Source: Cognaticolwellia beringensis (GTDB lineage Bacteria > Pseudomonadota > Gammaproteobacteria > Enterobacterales > Alteromonadaceae). From it: DNA of 64,000 nucleotides. The notes below the pieces were generated by a model that saw only the letters and a list, made by a program, of their open reading frames with translations, did not search any database and was not told where the DNA came from. The stretch spans positions 4,154,001 through 4,218,000 of the forward strand of contig NZ_CP020465.1 in assembly GCF_002076895.1 (NCBI RefSeq), written 5' to 3'. Below are positions 1 through 8,327 of the stretch, one piece after another (the first letter of the stretch is position 1; every line of letters starts with the position of its first letter). The position numbers and the translations under genes are program-made.

Positions 1-1362
1 GGCTTGTACAACACTGACTTTGTGTAGGTGTTTTAGTTTTTGTGAGAGCACTTCCATTGCTTCTTCTTCACCATGAACAAGAACCACAGGGGGACTATTT
101 TCAAAACCTTGATACCACTCTAATAAACCTTGCTGGTCAGCATGGGCAGAAAAGCCACCAATAGTATGAATATGGGCATTAACTTGTATCTTCTCACCCC
201 ATAAGTTTATATTTTTAGTACCATCGACAAGCGCTCGGCCTATGGTGCCTCTCGCTTGAAATCCAACAATTATTACATGGGCATTTTTACGCCAAATGTT
301 ATGTTTAAAATGATGCTTAATTCTACCTCCTGTACACATGCCGCTACCTGCGATGATGATAGCACCTGAATTAATTTGGTTGATTTTCATTGAGTATTCA
401 GTTTTTTCTGACATGTGCAGGTTAGGAAGATCGAATAGACCATCATGATTCTTGTTAATATCTAGCGCTTTTTGGTCGTAAACTTCGCTGTGTTTAGCGT
501 AAACACGGGTTGCTTTTATCCCCATAGGACTATCAAGAAAAATTTGCCAATCACCCAGCTGCCACTGGTCAAAATGTTGTTTAAATTCATAAAGTAGCTC
601 TTGGGTTCTACCAACAGTAAAAGCAGGAATCAATATATTGCCTTTATTACTTTTAGCTTGAGCAATAATCTCACCCATTTCTTGCCAAGTATCGTCCCAA
701 CTGCGATGCAGCCGGTCGCCATAGGTACTTTCCATAATGACGAGATCAGCATATTTAATTTTGCATGGGTCACGCAAAATAGGGGCGTTCTTATGACCTA
801 AATCACCACTAAATACCACTTTTTTGTTCACACCATTGTCATTAAGCGTTAATTCAACGATGGCTGAGCCAATAATATGCCCTGCATCTTTGAGAGTTAG
901 TTTAACACCTGGGCAAATTTCCACTTCCTGATCATAGTTAAGCCCTTTAAAATACTGTAATGTTCTTTCGGCTTCTTCAGTGGTATAAAGTGGCTCTATT
1001 AAGGGTAAGCCTTTACGTTCAAGTTTTTTGTTTTCCCAACGCGCTTCTTTTTCGTGAATATAGCCCGAATCAACCAGCATGATTTCACATAAATCTACGG
1101 TAGCGTTATGAGTAAATATATTGCCATGAAAACCTTCTTTAATCAGCATGGGTAATCGCCCCGTGTGATCAAGATGCGCATGACTGACAATCACTGCATC
1201 AAGTTCAGATACATCAAAAGGAAAGTCGTCATGATTATGTCGTTCATGCTCATGAGAGCCTTGTAACATACCACACTCCAGTAATATGTTTTTATCATTA
1301 ACTTGTATCATATAGCACGAACCTGTGACTTCTCTCGTCGCACCAAAAAATTTAATATTCAT
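1..1362 (-). CDS. MBL-fold RNA-processing exonuclease-like protein (CPSF/YSH1 type), 3' end cut by window edge
   Basis: The frame starts at ATG 1362 and stays open to base 1, giving 454 codons, so the stop lies outside the window. The translation has the metallo-beta-lactamase signature HAHLDH at about residues 61-66 after an MNIKFFGATREVTGS start. Later come SGDLGHK, an ESTYGDR-like beta-CASP block and a closing GGFSAHADQQGLLEW motif. This order (MBL, beta-CASP, RMMBL) is that of COG1236 zinc-dependent RNases, usually about 450-470 residues, so little is missing. It lies 18 bp downstream of the cytochrome lipoprotein gene on the same strand and is probably cotranscribed from the FNR-box region near 2.0 kb. 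The family assignment is firm; the in vivo RNA substrate is unknown. Confidence 0.9.
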   Translation of the reverse strand, partial: MNIKFFGATREVTGSCYMIQVNDKNILLECGMLQGSHEHERHNHDDFPFDVSELDAVIVSHAHLDHTGRLPMLIKEGFHGNIFTHNATVDLCEIMLVDSGYIHEKEARWENKKLERKGLPLIEPLYTTEEAERTLQYFKGLNYDQEVEICPGVKLTLKDAGHIIGSAIVELTLNDNGVNKKVVFSGDLGHKNAPILRDPCKIKYADLVIMESTYGDRLHRSWDDTWQEMGEIIAQAKSNKGNILIPAFTVGRTQELLYEFKQHFDQWQLGDWQIFLDSPMGIKATRVYAKHSEVYDQKALDINKNHDGLFDLPNLHMSEKTEYSMKINQINSGAIIIAGSGMCTGGRIKHHFKHNIWRKNAHVIIVGFQARGTIGRALVDGTKNINLWGEKIQVNAHIHTIGGFSAHADQQGLLEWYQGFENSPPVVLVHGEEEAMEVLSQKLKHLHKVSVVQA

Positions 1363-1380
1363 CTAAAGCTCCAATAATTA

Positions 1381-1836
1381 TTATTGAGGATAATATTGAT
1401 ACTTGGTATGTCGGTAAGGGACTAAGGTATAATTTGGTTGTAAAAAGGTCACCAAATCAATCAGTTCAGTTACCGTCATTTCGTCATTAAAAACTTTCAT
1501 TTTAGATTGTCCGTCAGCCGTTTTTGCCTGAGTTAAGGCAGGATTAGAAAATTTATGAGAAGGGTTAATAACTGAAGTAACTAATTCAGCATAAGTGACA
1601 ATTTCAGTTTTATTGCCGCCAAGGAAAATTGAAATACTTTCATTTTTCTCAATACTGGCATCCTCAACATTCTTAACTCTGTGGCAAGCTAGACATTGAA
1701 ACTTTAAAAATACTTTTTCACCTGCAGCTACAGAGCCTTTAGGAAGGCTAAATCCTTTAGGAGAATCAACACCTTTAGTACAGCTGAACAGGGTTAATAA
1801 CACAGTGATAAGTAAAGTGAACAGAGTGTATTTCAT
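1381..1836 (-). CDS. small mono-haem c-type cytochrome lipoprotein
   Basis: A 151-residue protein with a lipoprotein signal (hydrophobic residues 5-16, lipobox LFSC with Cys19) and one haem c site CLACH at residues 48-52. Met in the later SKMKVF segment could be the distal ligand. It is a paralogue of the protein at 7687-8136: both share SP(K/R)GFSLP before the haem, TSVINPSHKF in the middle and an LVPYR tail. It therefore probably acts as a membrane-anchored periplasmic electron carrier. Two perfect FNR boxes lie upstream at 2023 and 2137, which suggests expression under low oxygen, together with the downstream MBL gene. The redox partner is not evident. Confidence 0.85.
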   Translation of the reverse strand: MKYTLFTLLITVLLTLFSCTKGVDSPKGFSLPKGSVAAGEKVFLKFQCLACHRVKNVEDASIEKNESISIFLGGNKTEIVTYAELVTSVINPSHKFSNPALTQAKTADGQSKMKVFNDEMTVTELIDLVTFLQPNYTLVPYRHTKYQYYPQ

Positions 1837-2022
1837 TATCTTTCCTTAACTGATTTATTGCTTAGATAATCGCCTATTTCTTCTTAAACTAGCAGCCTTG
1901 CGGGAAATAGCAGCGTTATATTTAAACCATGCTATCTTCAAGTTTTTTACATAGCTGAGAGTAAAGCTTGTCTTTCAGTATAGTTAAACTTATCCGATAG
2001 CACTTATTTGTCTGACCAAATG

Positions 2023-2036
2023 TTGATTAAGATCAA
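2023..2036. promoter_or_regulatory. FNR/Anr box (perfect TTGAT-N4-ATCAA)
   Basis: The sequence TTGATTAAGATCAA matches the FNR consensus palindrome exactly. It lies 187 bp upstream of the cytochrome start at 1836. A class II position (centre at -41.5) would place a leftward start site near 1988, and a TATCGG-like -10 element lies at about 1994-1999 on the minus strand. The match is direct; occupancy by FNR is inferred. Confidence 0.75.
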
Positions 2037-2136
2037 ATTGCTGATTTTGTAATAACATTAAATTTGTCAGCTGATTTAGCCAAAGTGTTTGATGAGAACT
2101 ACAGATAACGATAATAAAAATTTTTTGATTACTCTA

Positions 2137-2150
2137 TTGATACAGATCAA
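2137..2150. promoter_or_regulatory. FNR/Anr box (perfect), probably serving the permease-thioredoxin pair
   Basis: TTGATACAGATCAA is a second exact FNR palindrome, 101 bp from the first. For rightward transcription, a class II site centred at 2143.5 would put the -10 near 2172-2177, where TTTAAT is found. That would give a long leader before the permease at about 2.53-2.57 kb. The paired sites suggest one box for each divergent operon. Confidence 0.72.
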
Positions 2151-2570
2151 CTGCTTTTTTTTATAACCTGCTTTAATTAAGTTAGTTAAATTAGCATGTG
2201 GTTTAAGATGACATCAAAGCAGCGATAACCCCTTTTATCCATTACCTTGCATTGGTTAATGCTATTGCTATTAATTGCTGTCTATTCGTGCAAAGAATTA
2301 CGAGAGTTATGCCCAAAAAAGGGAAGTGTTCCGGTATAGATAGAGCGAGAAACTGCATGTAATATTAAATTCATTCAAATCTTCGACACTATAGCGATAG
2401 CGGGCTTACGCTAGGCATCATGAGTTTATCAAGCAATTTATACTAACCGCGTGATGCTAGCTTTATCATCATACGATAAATGCAAATGCCAGTAATTTGG
2501 GTATTATTCATTATACAAACAGGGGCAATACATTATTTTTCAGGTTTTTACAGATATAGCCTCTTGGCTT

Positions 2571-3527
2571 GTGGTTGATATACTCGGTTTATCTAGAGCA
2601 ACAAAACTAGGTGATGCGCTGCACTTCTTTATAGAAGATACCACAAAGATCTTTTTTCTACTGTTGGTGATGATTTACGTAATAGCCTTATTAAGAGCGT
2701 CGATGAATCTCGAACGTGTTCGTGATTATTTAGCGGGTAAACACAAAGGGGTCGGCTATTTATTAGCAGCTAGTTTTGGAGCCATAACTCCGTTTTGCTC
2801 TTGCTCAAGCATTCCGGTATTTTTGGGTTTTACCTCCGCCGGTATCCCTGTTGGGATAACGATGTCATTTCTAATTACCTCACCTTTAATAAATGAAGTG
2901 GCAGTACTATTGTTACTGAGTTTATTGGGTTGGAAATTCACTGTGCTTTACGTCGTTGTGGGAATGTCGATTGGTATTTTAGCGGGGGTTTTTCTTGATG
3001 CCATCAAAGCTGAGAGATGGTTGCAATCGTTTGCAGCGAAAGCATTAGTGCGAGGTAAAAAAGCTTCTTCAGGTGTTAAAGTCGCACACATAAGTGCCTT
3101 ATCTTTAAAAGAACGCCATAATTTTGCAAAAGATGAGATGTTAGAAATATTTGCTCGAGTATGGAAGTGGGTCATTGTCGGTGTGGGTTTAGGCGCTGCT
3201 TTACACGGCTTTGTTCCAGACGGTTGGATCCAAGAACATTTAGGGGCTGGTCAATGGTGGTCGGTTCCTTCCGCCGTATTACTGGGTATACCGTTATACT
3301 CTAATGCCACGGGTGTTATTCCTGTCATGGAAAGCTTAATTAAACAAGGGCTTCCAATCGGCACGACACTAGCTTTTTGTATGAGTACCGTTGCGGCAAG
3401 TTTCCCTGAATTTATTTTATTGAAGCAAGTGATGCAATGGCGATTATTAGCAGTGCTTTTCTTGCTGTTACTGAGTGCATTTACATTAATTGGTTGGATT
3501 TTTAATTTCCTAACGCCGTTTATTTAA
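2571..3527 (+). CDS. COG0701/YraQ (DUF318, ArsP-like) permease
   Basis: A membrane protein of 318 residues counted from GTG 2571, with about eight hydrophobic segments. The family signature FCSCSS is at about residues 75-80, followed by IPVF and a long STSLINE-like block (FLITSPLINEV). Relatives export organoarsenicals or other soft metals, but the substrate here cannot be read from sequence. The start is uncertain. GTG 2571 has no Shine-Dalgarno, while the frame stays open upstream to a stop at 2493-2495 without any ATG. An ATT at 2532 or 2535 follows an AGGGGC ribosome site at 2521-2526 with good spacing and would add about 12 residues. A mini-thioredoxin gene follows 24 bp downstream, a pairing common for this family. 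Confidence 0.85.
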   Translation: MVDILGLSRATKLGDALHFFIEDTTKIFFLLLVMIYVIALLRASMNLERVRDYLAGKHKGVGYLLAASFGAITPFCSCSSIPVFLGFTSAGIPVGITMSFLITSPLINEVAVLLLLSLLGWKFTVLYVVVGMSIGILAGVFLDAIKAERWLQSFAAKALVRGKKASSGVKVAHISALSLKERHNFAKDEMLEIFARVWKWVIVGVGLGAALHGFVPDGWIQEHLGAGQWWSVPSAVLLGIPLYSNATGVIPVMESLIKQGLPIGTTLAFCMSTVAASFPEFILLKQVMQWRLLAVLFLLLLSAFTLIGWIFNFLTPFI

Positions 3528-3551
3528 GGCCTTATTTAAAAAGGTTATATC

Positions 3552-3788
3552 ATGAAAGAAATCAAAGTATTAGGTACGGGTTGTGCAAAATGTACAAAAT
3601 CAGTTGAGGTGATTACAAAAATCGCAAATGAGCTCAATATTGCAGTCCATATAACCAAAGTCATCGATCCAGAAGTGATTATGGCTTATAGCATAATGAC
3701 CACACCAGCGATAATTGTTGATGAAATAAACGTGCACAGCGGTTCTATACCGCATAGAGAAGCTATAATAATGTGGTTGAAAGATTAA
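3552..3788 (+). CDS. small redox-active disulfide (mini-thioredoxin) protein
   Basis: A 78-residue protein with the active site GCAKC (Cys11 and Cys14), a cis-proline region TTPAIIVD at about residues 55-62 and the length typical of the TIGR00412/thioredoxin-3 family. It has no signal peptide, so it is expected in the cytoplasm. It lies 24 bp after the permease stop and is probably cotranscribed. The usual interpretation is that it keeps cysteines of the permease (the FCSCSS motif) or its substrate reduced, which is inferred from gene pairing. Confidence 0.85.
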   Translation: MKEIKVLGTGCAKCTKSVEVITKIANELNIAVHITKVIDPEVIMAYSIMTTPAIIVDEINVHSGSIPHREAIIMWLKD

Positions 3789-3995
3789 TTATCTGATATT
3801 TATACTGTTTTTATAAGTTATCTGATGTGCTAGTAAATTAACATTAGTACCTAAAATTACAATAATATTGTGAATAATCATTATAAAAGCAGGGCGGTTA
3901 ATAGCGTATTTAGTATCGTCCAAGTTAATACCCCTTTATACAGAGGTTTATTATTGAAGCTAGCCCGAAAAATTAGTCAACCTTTCGACGTTAAC
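3789..3995. other. intergenic, no gene seen
   Basis: About 200 bases after the mini-thioredoxin. A 70-codon plus-strand frame crosses this stretch and the relic that follows, but its product resembles nothing and it overlaps recognisable integrase debris on the other strand, so it is not called. Confidence 0.5.
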
Positions 3996-4148
3996 ACTTT
4001 CAGCACGCTTTTTATTTTTGCACATAAACGGTATCAGTGGTTGCCATACTTGCATAACCAAGAACTTCAAAAATGTATTTAAGGCCCACGTTCAATTTCT
4101 ATGCTTGTGAATGTATGCCCTTTTAACCAGTGTGAAGATGCTTTTTTT
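3996..4148 (-). pseudogene. relic of a tyrosine recombinase C-terminus
   Basis: Read on the minus strand, this stretch aligns with the last 55 or so residues of the intact integrase at 8328-9569. Pieces such as SSHWLK, IEIERG, LGYASMATTDTVYVQ and NKKRAES are recoverable in order but in different frames, with stops between them. DNA identity is also plain, for example around CAGCACGCTTTTT. It is a decayed duplicate of the recombinase 3' end, fused head to tail with the MBL relic at 4149-4190. Confidence 0.75.
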
Positions 4149-4190
4149 AGCTGTTACTTCTCGGGCCGCGCCAGAAAAGATAATATTCAT
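4149..4190 (-). pseudogene. relic of the 5' end of a second MBL RNase gene
   Basis: Starting at ATG 4190 behind an AGGAGTG ribosome site, the minus strand encodes MNIIFSGAAREVTA. This matches the first residues of the intact MBL protein ending at 1362 (MNIKFFGATREVTGS). The similarity stops abruptly after about 14 codons, where integrase debris begins. This marks a recombination joint between a duplicated MBL gene and a recombinase gene. Confidence 0.7.
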
Positions 4191-4261
4191 TTACACTCCT
4201 GTGCTAACTCATGTTAACCGTGTATATGCTAATGGTAAAATTTAAGGTGGTGCTTGCCAGA

Positions 4262-5032
4262 CTATTTTTTCTCTGATTTAACTAGACCGCTGATCAGCTC
4301 CATTGGTAGCGGGAAGATGATAGTAGAATTTTTTTCACCAGCAATTTCAGTTAAGGTTTGCAAATAGCGCAACATAATCGCGTCAGGCTCTTGTGAAAGT
4401 TTATTTGCAGCTTGGGTCAGTTGACTCGATGCCTCCATTTCACCAGTAGCATGAATAACTTTAGCTCTTCGAGTTCGCTCTGCTTCGGCTTGTTTGGCAA
4501 TGGCACGGATCATACTTTCATTTAAATCGACGTGTTTAATTTCAACATTAGATACTTTTATGCCCCAACTGTCGGTTCTGACATCTAAGATAGCTTGAAT
4601 ATCGGCATTTAACATGTCGCGATTAGCCAACATTTCATCTAACTCATGTTGGCCCAGTACTGAACGTAAAGTAGTTTGCGCAAGCTGAGAAGTTGCCTGT
4701 AAATAGTTTTCTACGTTAATGATGGCTTTTTGTGGGTCAATGACTCGAAAATAGATCACCGCATTGACTTTTACAGAAACATTATCGCGACTGATAACGT
4801 CTTGGCTGGGTACGTCCATAACTACTATACGTAAGTCGACTTTCACCATTTGTTGGATAAAGGGTATCACGATAATAAATCCAGGTCCTTTGACTTGATA
4901 AAACCGTCCGAGTAAAAAGATCACCCCTCGCTCATATTCTCGTAAAATGCGAAAAGCACTGAAAAAAAGTGCAATCACTAAAAAGATCATTGAGCCAGTG
5001 AATAATTCTGTACTACTAAATAGTTGTGTCAT
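4262..5032 (-). CDS. stomatin/Band 7 (SPFH) family protein, slipin type
   Basis: A 256-residue protein with one N-terminal membrane segment (residues 12-28), then [12 protein letters not shown] and [21 protein letters not shown], the typical slipin core, and a helical region with [19 protein letters not shown]. It overlaps the upstream NfeD-type protease gene by 17 bp, the classic arrangement in which the membrane serine protease cleaves or is scaffolded by its stomatin partner. The pair is thought to act in membrane quality control. An FNR box at 6520 suggests that the pair is induced at low oxygen. Confidence 0.92.
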   Translation of the reverse strand: MTQLFSSTELFTGSMIFLVIALFFSAFRILREYERGVIFLLGRFYQVKGPGFIIVIPFIQQMVKVDLRIVVMDVPSQDVISRDNVSVKVNAVIYFRVIDPQKAIINVENYLQATSQLAQTTLRSVLGQHELDEMLANRDMLNADIQAILDVRTDSWGIKVSNVEIKHVDLNESMIRAIAKQAEAERTRRAKVIHATGEMEASSQLTQAANKLSQEPDAIMLRYLQTLTEIAGEKNSTIIFPLPMELISGLVKSEKK

Positions 5033-6458
5033 TATTTTGCTCCTCAGTGGTTCTGAAAACTGCAGTGGAAGGCGCTAAAACTAGCGTTAAGCCATTCACT
5101 TCGAGTACTTGCACCTGCTGATTTTTTTTCAATGCCTTTTTGCTGCTAGCAGCCCAGCGCTCCCCATTAAAAAGCACATAACCCAGCCCGTTAAAATCAT
5201 CTTCTACCATCACCCAAGCATTAATTATTTCTTCCTGGCCACTGACAATTTTATTTTTGCGCGCGCGGTAGATAAACCCTAAAGCAAAAACAATAAATAA
5301 CACTGAAAATAAAGTGAAACTCGCAATAATTGGCAGTGATACTCTAAATTGTTCAAGTTTTGTGTCGAATAAAAAAATTGAGCCTAGGGCGAATGCGCCA
5401 ACGCCACCAATGCCAAAAACACCAAAGCTTGGTACTAATGACTCCATAGCTAATAGCACCACTCCTAATAGCAGCAGAGCAGCACCAGCAAAGTTGAGTG
5501 GCAATAGTTGAAAAGCATATAAAGCGATCAGCAAGGATATACCACCGATAATACCGGCGATACCAACACCAGGGCTGTAAAACTCAAAGAGTAAGCCATA
5601 AATACCCAGTAACATCAGAATATAAGCAATATTAGGATCTGTAATTGTGGCAATAAATTGGCTGCGCCAGTCGGGTTTTTTACTGAGAATAACGGCATTG
5701 CTTAACGCTAATTCAATGTTTTTATCCTTTACTGCTACTTGCTTGCCATTGAGTTTATCTAATAGTACTTTTGGTGTTTCTGCTATTAAGGTAATGACGT
5801 TATCTTCTAAAGCTTCTTTAGCCGTTAATGTAGCGGCCTCTGCTACAGCTTTTTCAGCCCATTGCTCATTGCGCGAACGTAATTGAGCCAGTGAGCGGAT
5901 ATAGGCAATGGCATCATTTAATACTTTATTTTCCATAGCCGATGGCGCGCTTTTTTGTACTTTTTCGTCATCAGCAGGCGTCATTGGCGAGGCAATATTC
6001 ACTGGCGTGGCCGCACCCAGAGTAGTGGCCGGAGCCATGGCGGCAATATGGCAAGCATAAAGTATATAAGTACCAGCACTCGCTGCCCGTGCACCGGGAG
6101 GGTAAACTAAACAGGCAATTGGGATATCTGAATTTAAAATACTCTGATTAATATCACGTAAGCTAGCACTTAAACCACCCGGCGTATCAAGTGTAATTAT
6201 AATCAACGGGACATTATTTCGACTATTAGCACTGTTTATTTCTCGCACTAAATAGTCACCGATTGCGGGCCCGATAGCTCCTTTTATAGTCAATAATGGT
6301 ATTTGGGAAGCGAGGGAGGGCAGAACGTTTTCTTGCTGCGATGGTGTCATTAATTGCTTGGGTAAAGTTACTTCAGCAGACATGACTATGTCTGCTGTGA
6401 TCACAGTGCAACATAAAAGCCACAACACTCGTAACAGTTTACACATAACCATTCCCAT
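5016..6458 (-). CDS. NfeD-family membrane-bound serine protease (ClpP-like)
   Basis: A 480-residue protein with a signal peptide (residues about 5-27), a ClpP/SppA-like domain (about 50-240) with the nucleophile in [10 protein letters not shown], four to five membrane helices (about 265-400, including [16 protein letters not shown]) and a C-terminal OB-fold NfeD domain (about 420-470). This is the full-length NfeD1b layout. Three Met codons lie within the first five residues, so the exact start is uncertain by up to four codons. The 3' end overlaps the slipin gene by 17 bp, indicating translational coupling. Confidence 0.92.
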   Translation of the reverse strand: MGMVMCKLLRVLWLLCCTVITADIVMSAEVTLPKQLMTPSQQENVLPSLASQIPLLTIKGAIGPAIGDYLVREINSANSRNNVPLIIITLDTPGGLSASLRDINQSILNSDIPIACLVYPPGARAASAGTYILYACHIAAMAPATTLGAATPVNIASPMTPADDEKVQKSAPSAMENKVLNDAIAYIRSLAQLRSRNEQWAEKAVAEAATLTAKEALEDNVITLIAETPKVLLDKLNGKQVAVKDKNIELALSNAVILSKKPDWRSQFIATITDPNIAYILMLLGIYGLLFEFYSPGVGIAGIIGGISLLIALYAFQLLPLNFAGAALLLLGVVLLAMESLVPSFGVFGIGGVGAFALGSIFLFDTKLEQFRVSLPIIASFTLFSVLFIVFALGFIYRARKNKIVSGQEEIINAWVMVEDDFNGLGYVLFNGERWAASSKKALKKNQQVQVLEVNGLTLVLAPSTAVFRTTEEQNNDTTI

Positions 6459-6519
6459 GAAGAAGTTAGTGTAAGTTTAGTTGAGGCTAGGCGATAACTC
6501 TAATTAGCATGCTTAAAGT

Positions 6520-6533
6520 TTGATTGAGATCAA
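6520..6533. promoter_or_regulatory. FNR/Anr box (perfect) upstream of the NfeD-slipin pair
   Basis: TTGATTGAGATCAA is an exact FNR palindrome 62 bp upstream of the NfeD start at 6458. A class II geometry puts the leftward start site near 6485, with an AGTTAT-like -10 at about 6494-6499 on the minus strand. Confidence 0.72.
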
Positions 6534-6882
6534 TAGACAATATTAATTGTTCTGCAAAAAAAGATAAATCAAAGGCGAATAAACGTTGAGATGTTACTAA
6601 ACAAAACTATCAAACTGATATTTTTGTTAAACTCGACTAAGGTATTAACACAGGAATAACGATGACATGCTCAGATTATTTGAATCATTTATTAATAAAA
6701 CAAATGTCATTCATCATTCATAAAAGCTTATGCTTGAACTGTTAATACCGAATATTAACAATGTTAAAAATTTCGAAGCACAAACTATATCTATAACAGC
6801 TAACTATAAATTCAAATGAACATTACTGTTGTCTTATCTATGTAAAATTATGAGCAAAAATAAAACTTAGGAGAATTAAGCG

Positions 6883-7129
6883 ATGATAGGTATAAATCAA
6901 GTTATCCTATTTTTTGGATGATGTACGGTCATAAACATGAGCGTTTATCTTTTTTTCTGCTTTGGTTATAACCGTCTTTAAACTCTCTACTATCAGCCTA
7001 CACAGTAAACTAGTCATTATCAATGCAGCAGTGTTGCCTACACTGCATTTCACCTATATGGGTAATTACAAAATAGCATTGCTAACTGTTAACTTAGCCC
7101 CATATATGGCATTAAAGTTAATGACTTAA
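6883..7129 (+). pseudogene. broken DUF6868 family gene
   Basis: The stretch keeps a ribosome site (TAGGAG, 6868-6873) and ATG 6883. It encodes IGINQVILFFG, then TGA where the intact paralogue (35203-35445) has Trp, then CTVINMSVYLFF. A frameshift near CGTCTTTAAAC is followed by SLHSKL, LPTLHFTYMGNYK and NLAPYMALKLMT before TAA 7127-7129. Thus one nonsense change and one frameshift disable an otherwise collinear copy of the 80-residue two-helix membrane protein. Confidence 0.82.
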
Positions 7130-7203
7130 TGCTAATGTCGGCAGAATAATGCTTTTTGGTGGATATTCAAGAACACTATGTTAGAGCTAACAAAACAGCC
7201 GTG

Positions 7204-7641
7204 TCATGGCACTAAAATAATAGGGATACCAACATGGTGGGCTAGTTGATTGGCAACACTTCCAAGCAAAATATCAACAATGCGAGACCGTCCATGCCTA
7301 CCAACAAACAGTAGATTTGCATGGCTTGTTTTAACCTGTTCTAAAATGACTTCAACGGGAACACCCCAAACCAACTCAGTCGTAATATCCACAGTTGAAT
7401 TATGATACTTATCAACCAGAGGCGTTAATACGCGCTTGGTGACATTAACCTCCTGTTTGGCTCGATCTAATAAGGGTGGGGCAACACCGTCAATTACTTG
7501 GGTCTGTAAATATGACCAATCCATGACAGTGATTAATTTTACTTTAGCGCCAATCTGTTCTGCTAAATTAATCGCACGTTCAGCTGCTCGTTCACCGAAT
7601 TCACTACCATCAACGGCCACAAGGTATAAAGGTTTACTCAT
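7204..7641 (-). CDS. universal stress protein, UspA family
   Basis: A 145-residue single-domain Usp. It starts LYLVAVDGSEFGERA and ends with the ATP-binding pattern G-x2-G-x9-G-S in VGRHGRSRIVDILLGSV, so it should be a nucleotide-binding Usp. The start at ATG 7641 sits behind an AAGGAAAC ribosome site. The gene follows the second cytochrome lipoprotein gene by 45 bp on the same strand, probably in one operon controlled by the FNR-like site at 8253. Anaerobically induced Usps next to haem proteins are common in proteobacteria. Confidence 0.92.
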   Translation of the reverse strand: MSKPLYLVAVDGSEFGERAAERAINLAEQIGAKVKLITVMDWSYLQTQVIDGVAPPLLDRAKQEVNVTKRVLTPLVDKYHNSTVDITTELVWGVPVEVILEQVKTSHANLLFVGRHGRSRIVDILLGSVANQLAHHVGIPIILVP

Positions 7642-7686
7642 ATGTATGTTTCCTTCATTAAGTACGCTATTTTTTATAATGTTCTA

Positions 7687-8136
7687 CTAATAAACGGTTC
7701 TTCTATAGGGAACTAATTGATAATTTGATTGTAAAAAAGTCGTTAAATTAACGAGTTCAGATACGGTCATAACATCATTATAATTTTTCATTTTTGATAC
7801 ACCATCGTATTGAACAACGCTGAGTGCATAACCCTTAGCAAATTTATGTGAAGGGTTAATAACGGATGTCAGTAAATCTGCATAAGTTTTAACTTGGGTA
7901 GATTTACCACCCAGTTTGATATTATATTTTGGATTATCGATAGTACCTTCTGGTGCTTGTATACCAGCCACTTGATGACAAGCCAAACATTGGTATTTTA
8001 AGAAAACAAGTTTGCCACTATCAACGTTTCCCTCAGGTAAACTAAAACCTCTGGGTGATTCAGGACCTAAATCACAACTGATTAAACTGACCACCATTAA
8101 CGTGAATAAAATAAATAATAATAATAAGTTTTTCAT
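7687..8136 (-). CDS. small mono-haem c-type cytochrome lipoprotein (paralogue of 1381-1836)
   Basis: ATG 8136 is preferred over an upstream in-frame Met at 8187, because a GGAG site lies just before it and the lipoprotein signal then starts cleanly (MKNLLLLFILF, lipobox SLISC). The mature protein carries SPRGFSLP, the haem site CLACH, TSVINPSHKF and ends LVPYRRTVY, all shared with the first cytochrome. A membrane-anchored periplasmic electron carrier is the likely role. The upstream region holds an FNR-like site inside a large palindrome. Confidence 0.84.
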   Translation of the reverse strand: MKNLLLLFILFTLMVVSLISCDLGPESPRGFSLPEGNVDSGKLVFLKYQCLACHQVAGIQAPEGTIDNPKYNIKLGGKSTQVKTYADLLTSVINPSHKFAKGYALSVVQYDGVSKMKNYNDVMTVSELVNLTTFLQSNYQLVPYRRTVY

Positions 8137-8237
8137 AATTACTCCAATTTGCCTAAGTACATTTGATAATGTATTTAGGCTGACCATAAAAATAATTATA
8201 ATGAAGTCTAGTTCAGTAAATAACGTCTATCCAGCAC

Positions 8238-8281
8238 TTATATAGTAAAAGTTTAATGTAGATCAAACTTTTACTATATAA
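8238..8281. repeat. 17-bp perfect inverted repeat containing an FNR-like site
   Basis: Arms 8238-8254 and 8265-8281 are perfect complements around a 10-base centre. Within the palindrome, 8253-8266 reads TTAATGTAGATCAA, one base off the FNR consensus. It lies between the integrase 3' end and the promoter side of the cytochrome gene (start 8136). It could be an operator, a terminator for the integrase (no T-run is present), or a recombination site. Confidence 0.7.
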
Positions 8282-8327
8282 CTTATCTCGGTTTTATTCA
8301 TATTCAACTTTAATTTTCTTCAAAATA

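Noticed and set aside
3870..4082. A 70-codon plus-strand frame starting in the mini-thioredoxin downstream gap
   Set aside because: It overlaps integrase debris on the opposite strand, and its product is not protein-like.
6917..6921. Possible recoding of TGA as Trp or selenocysteine in the DUF6868 copy
   Set aside because: A later frameshift shows the gene is decayed, and no SECIS-like hairpin follows.
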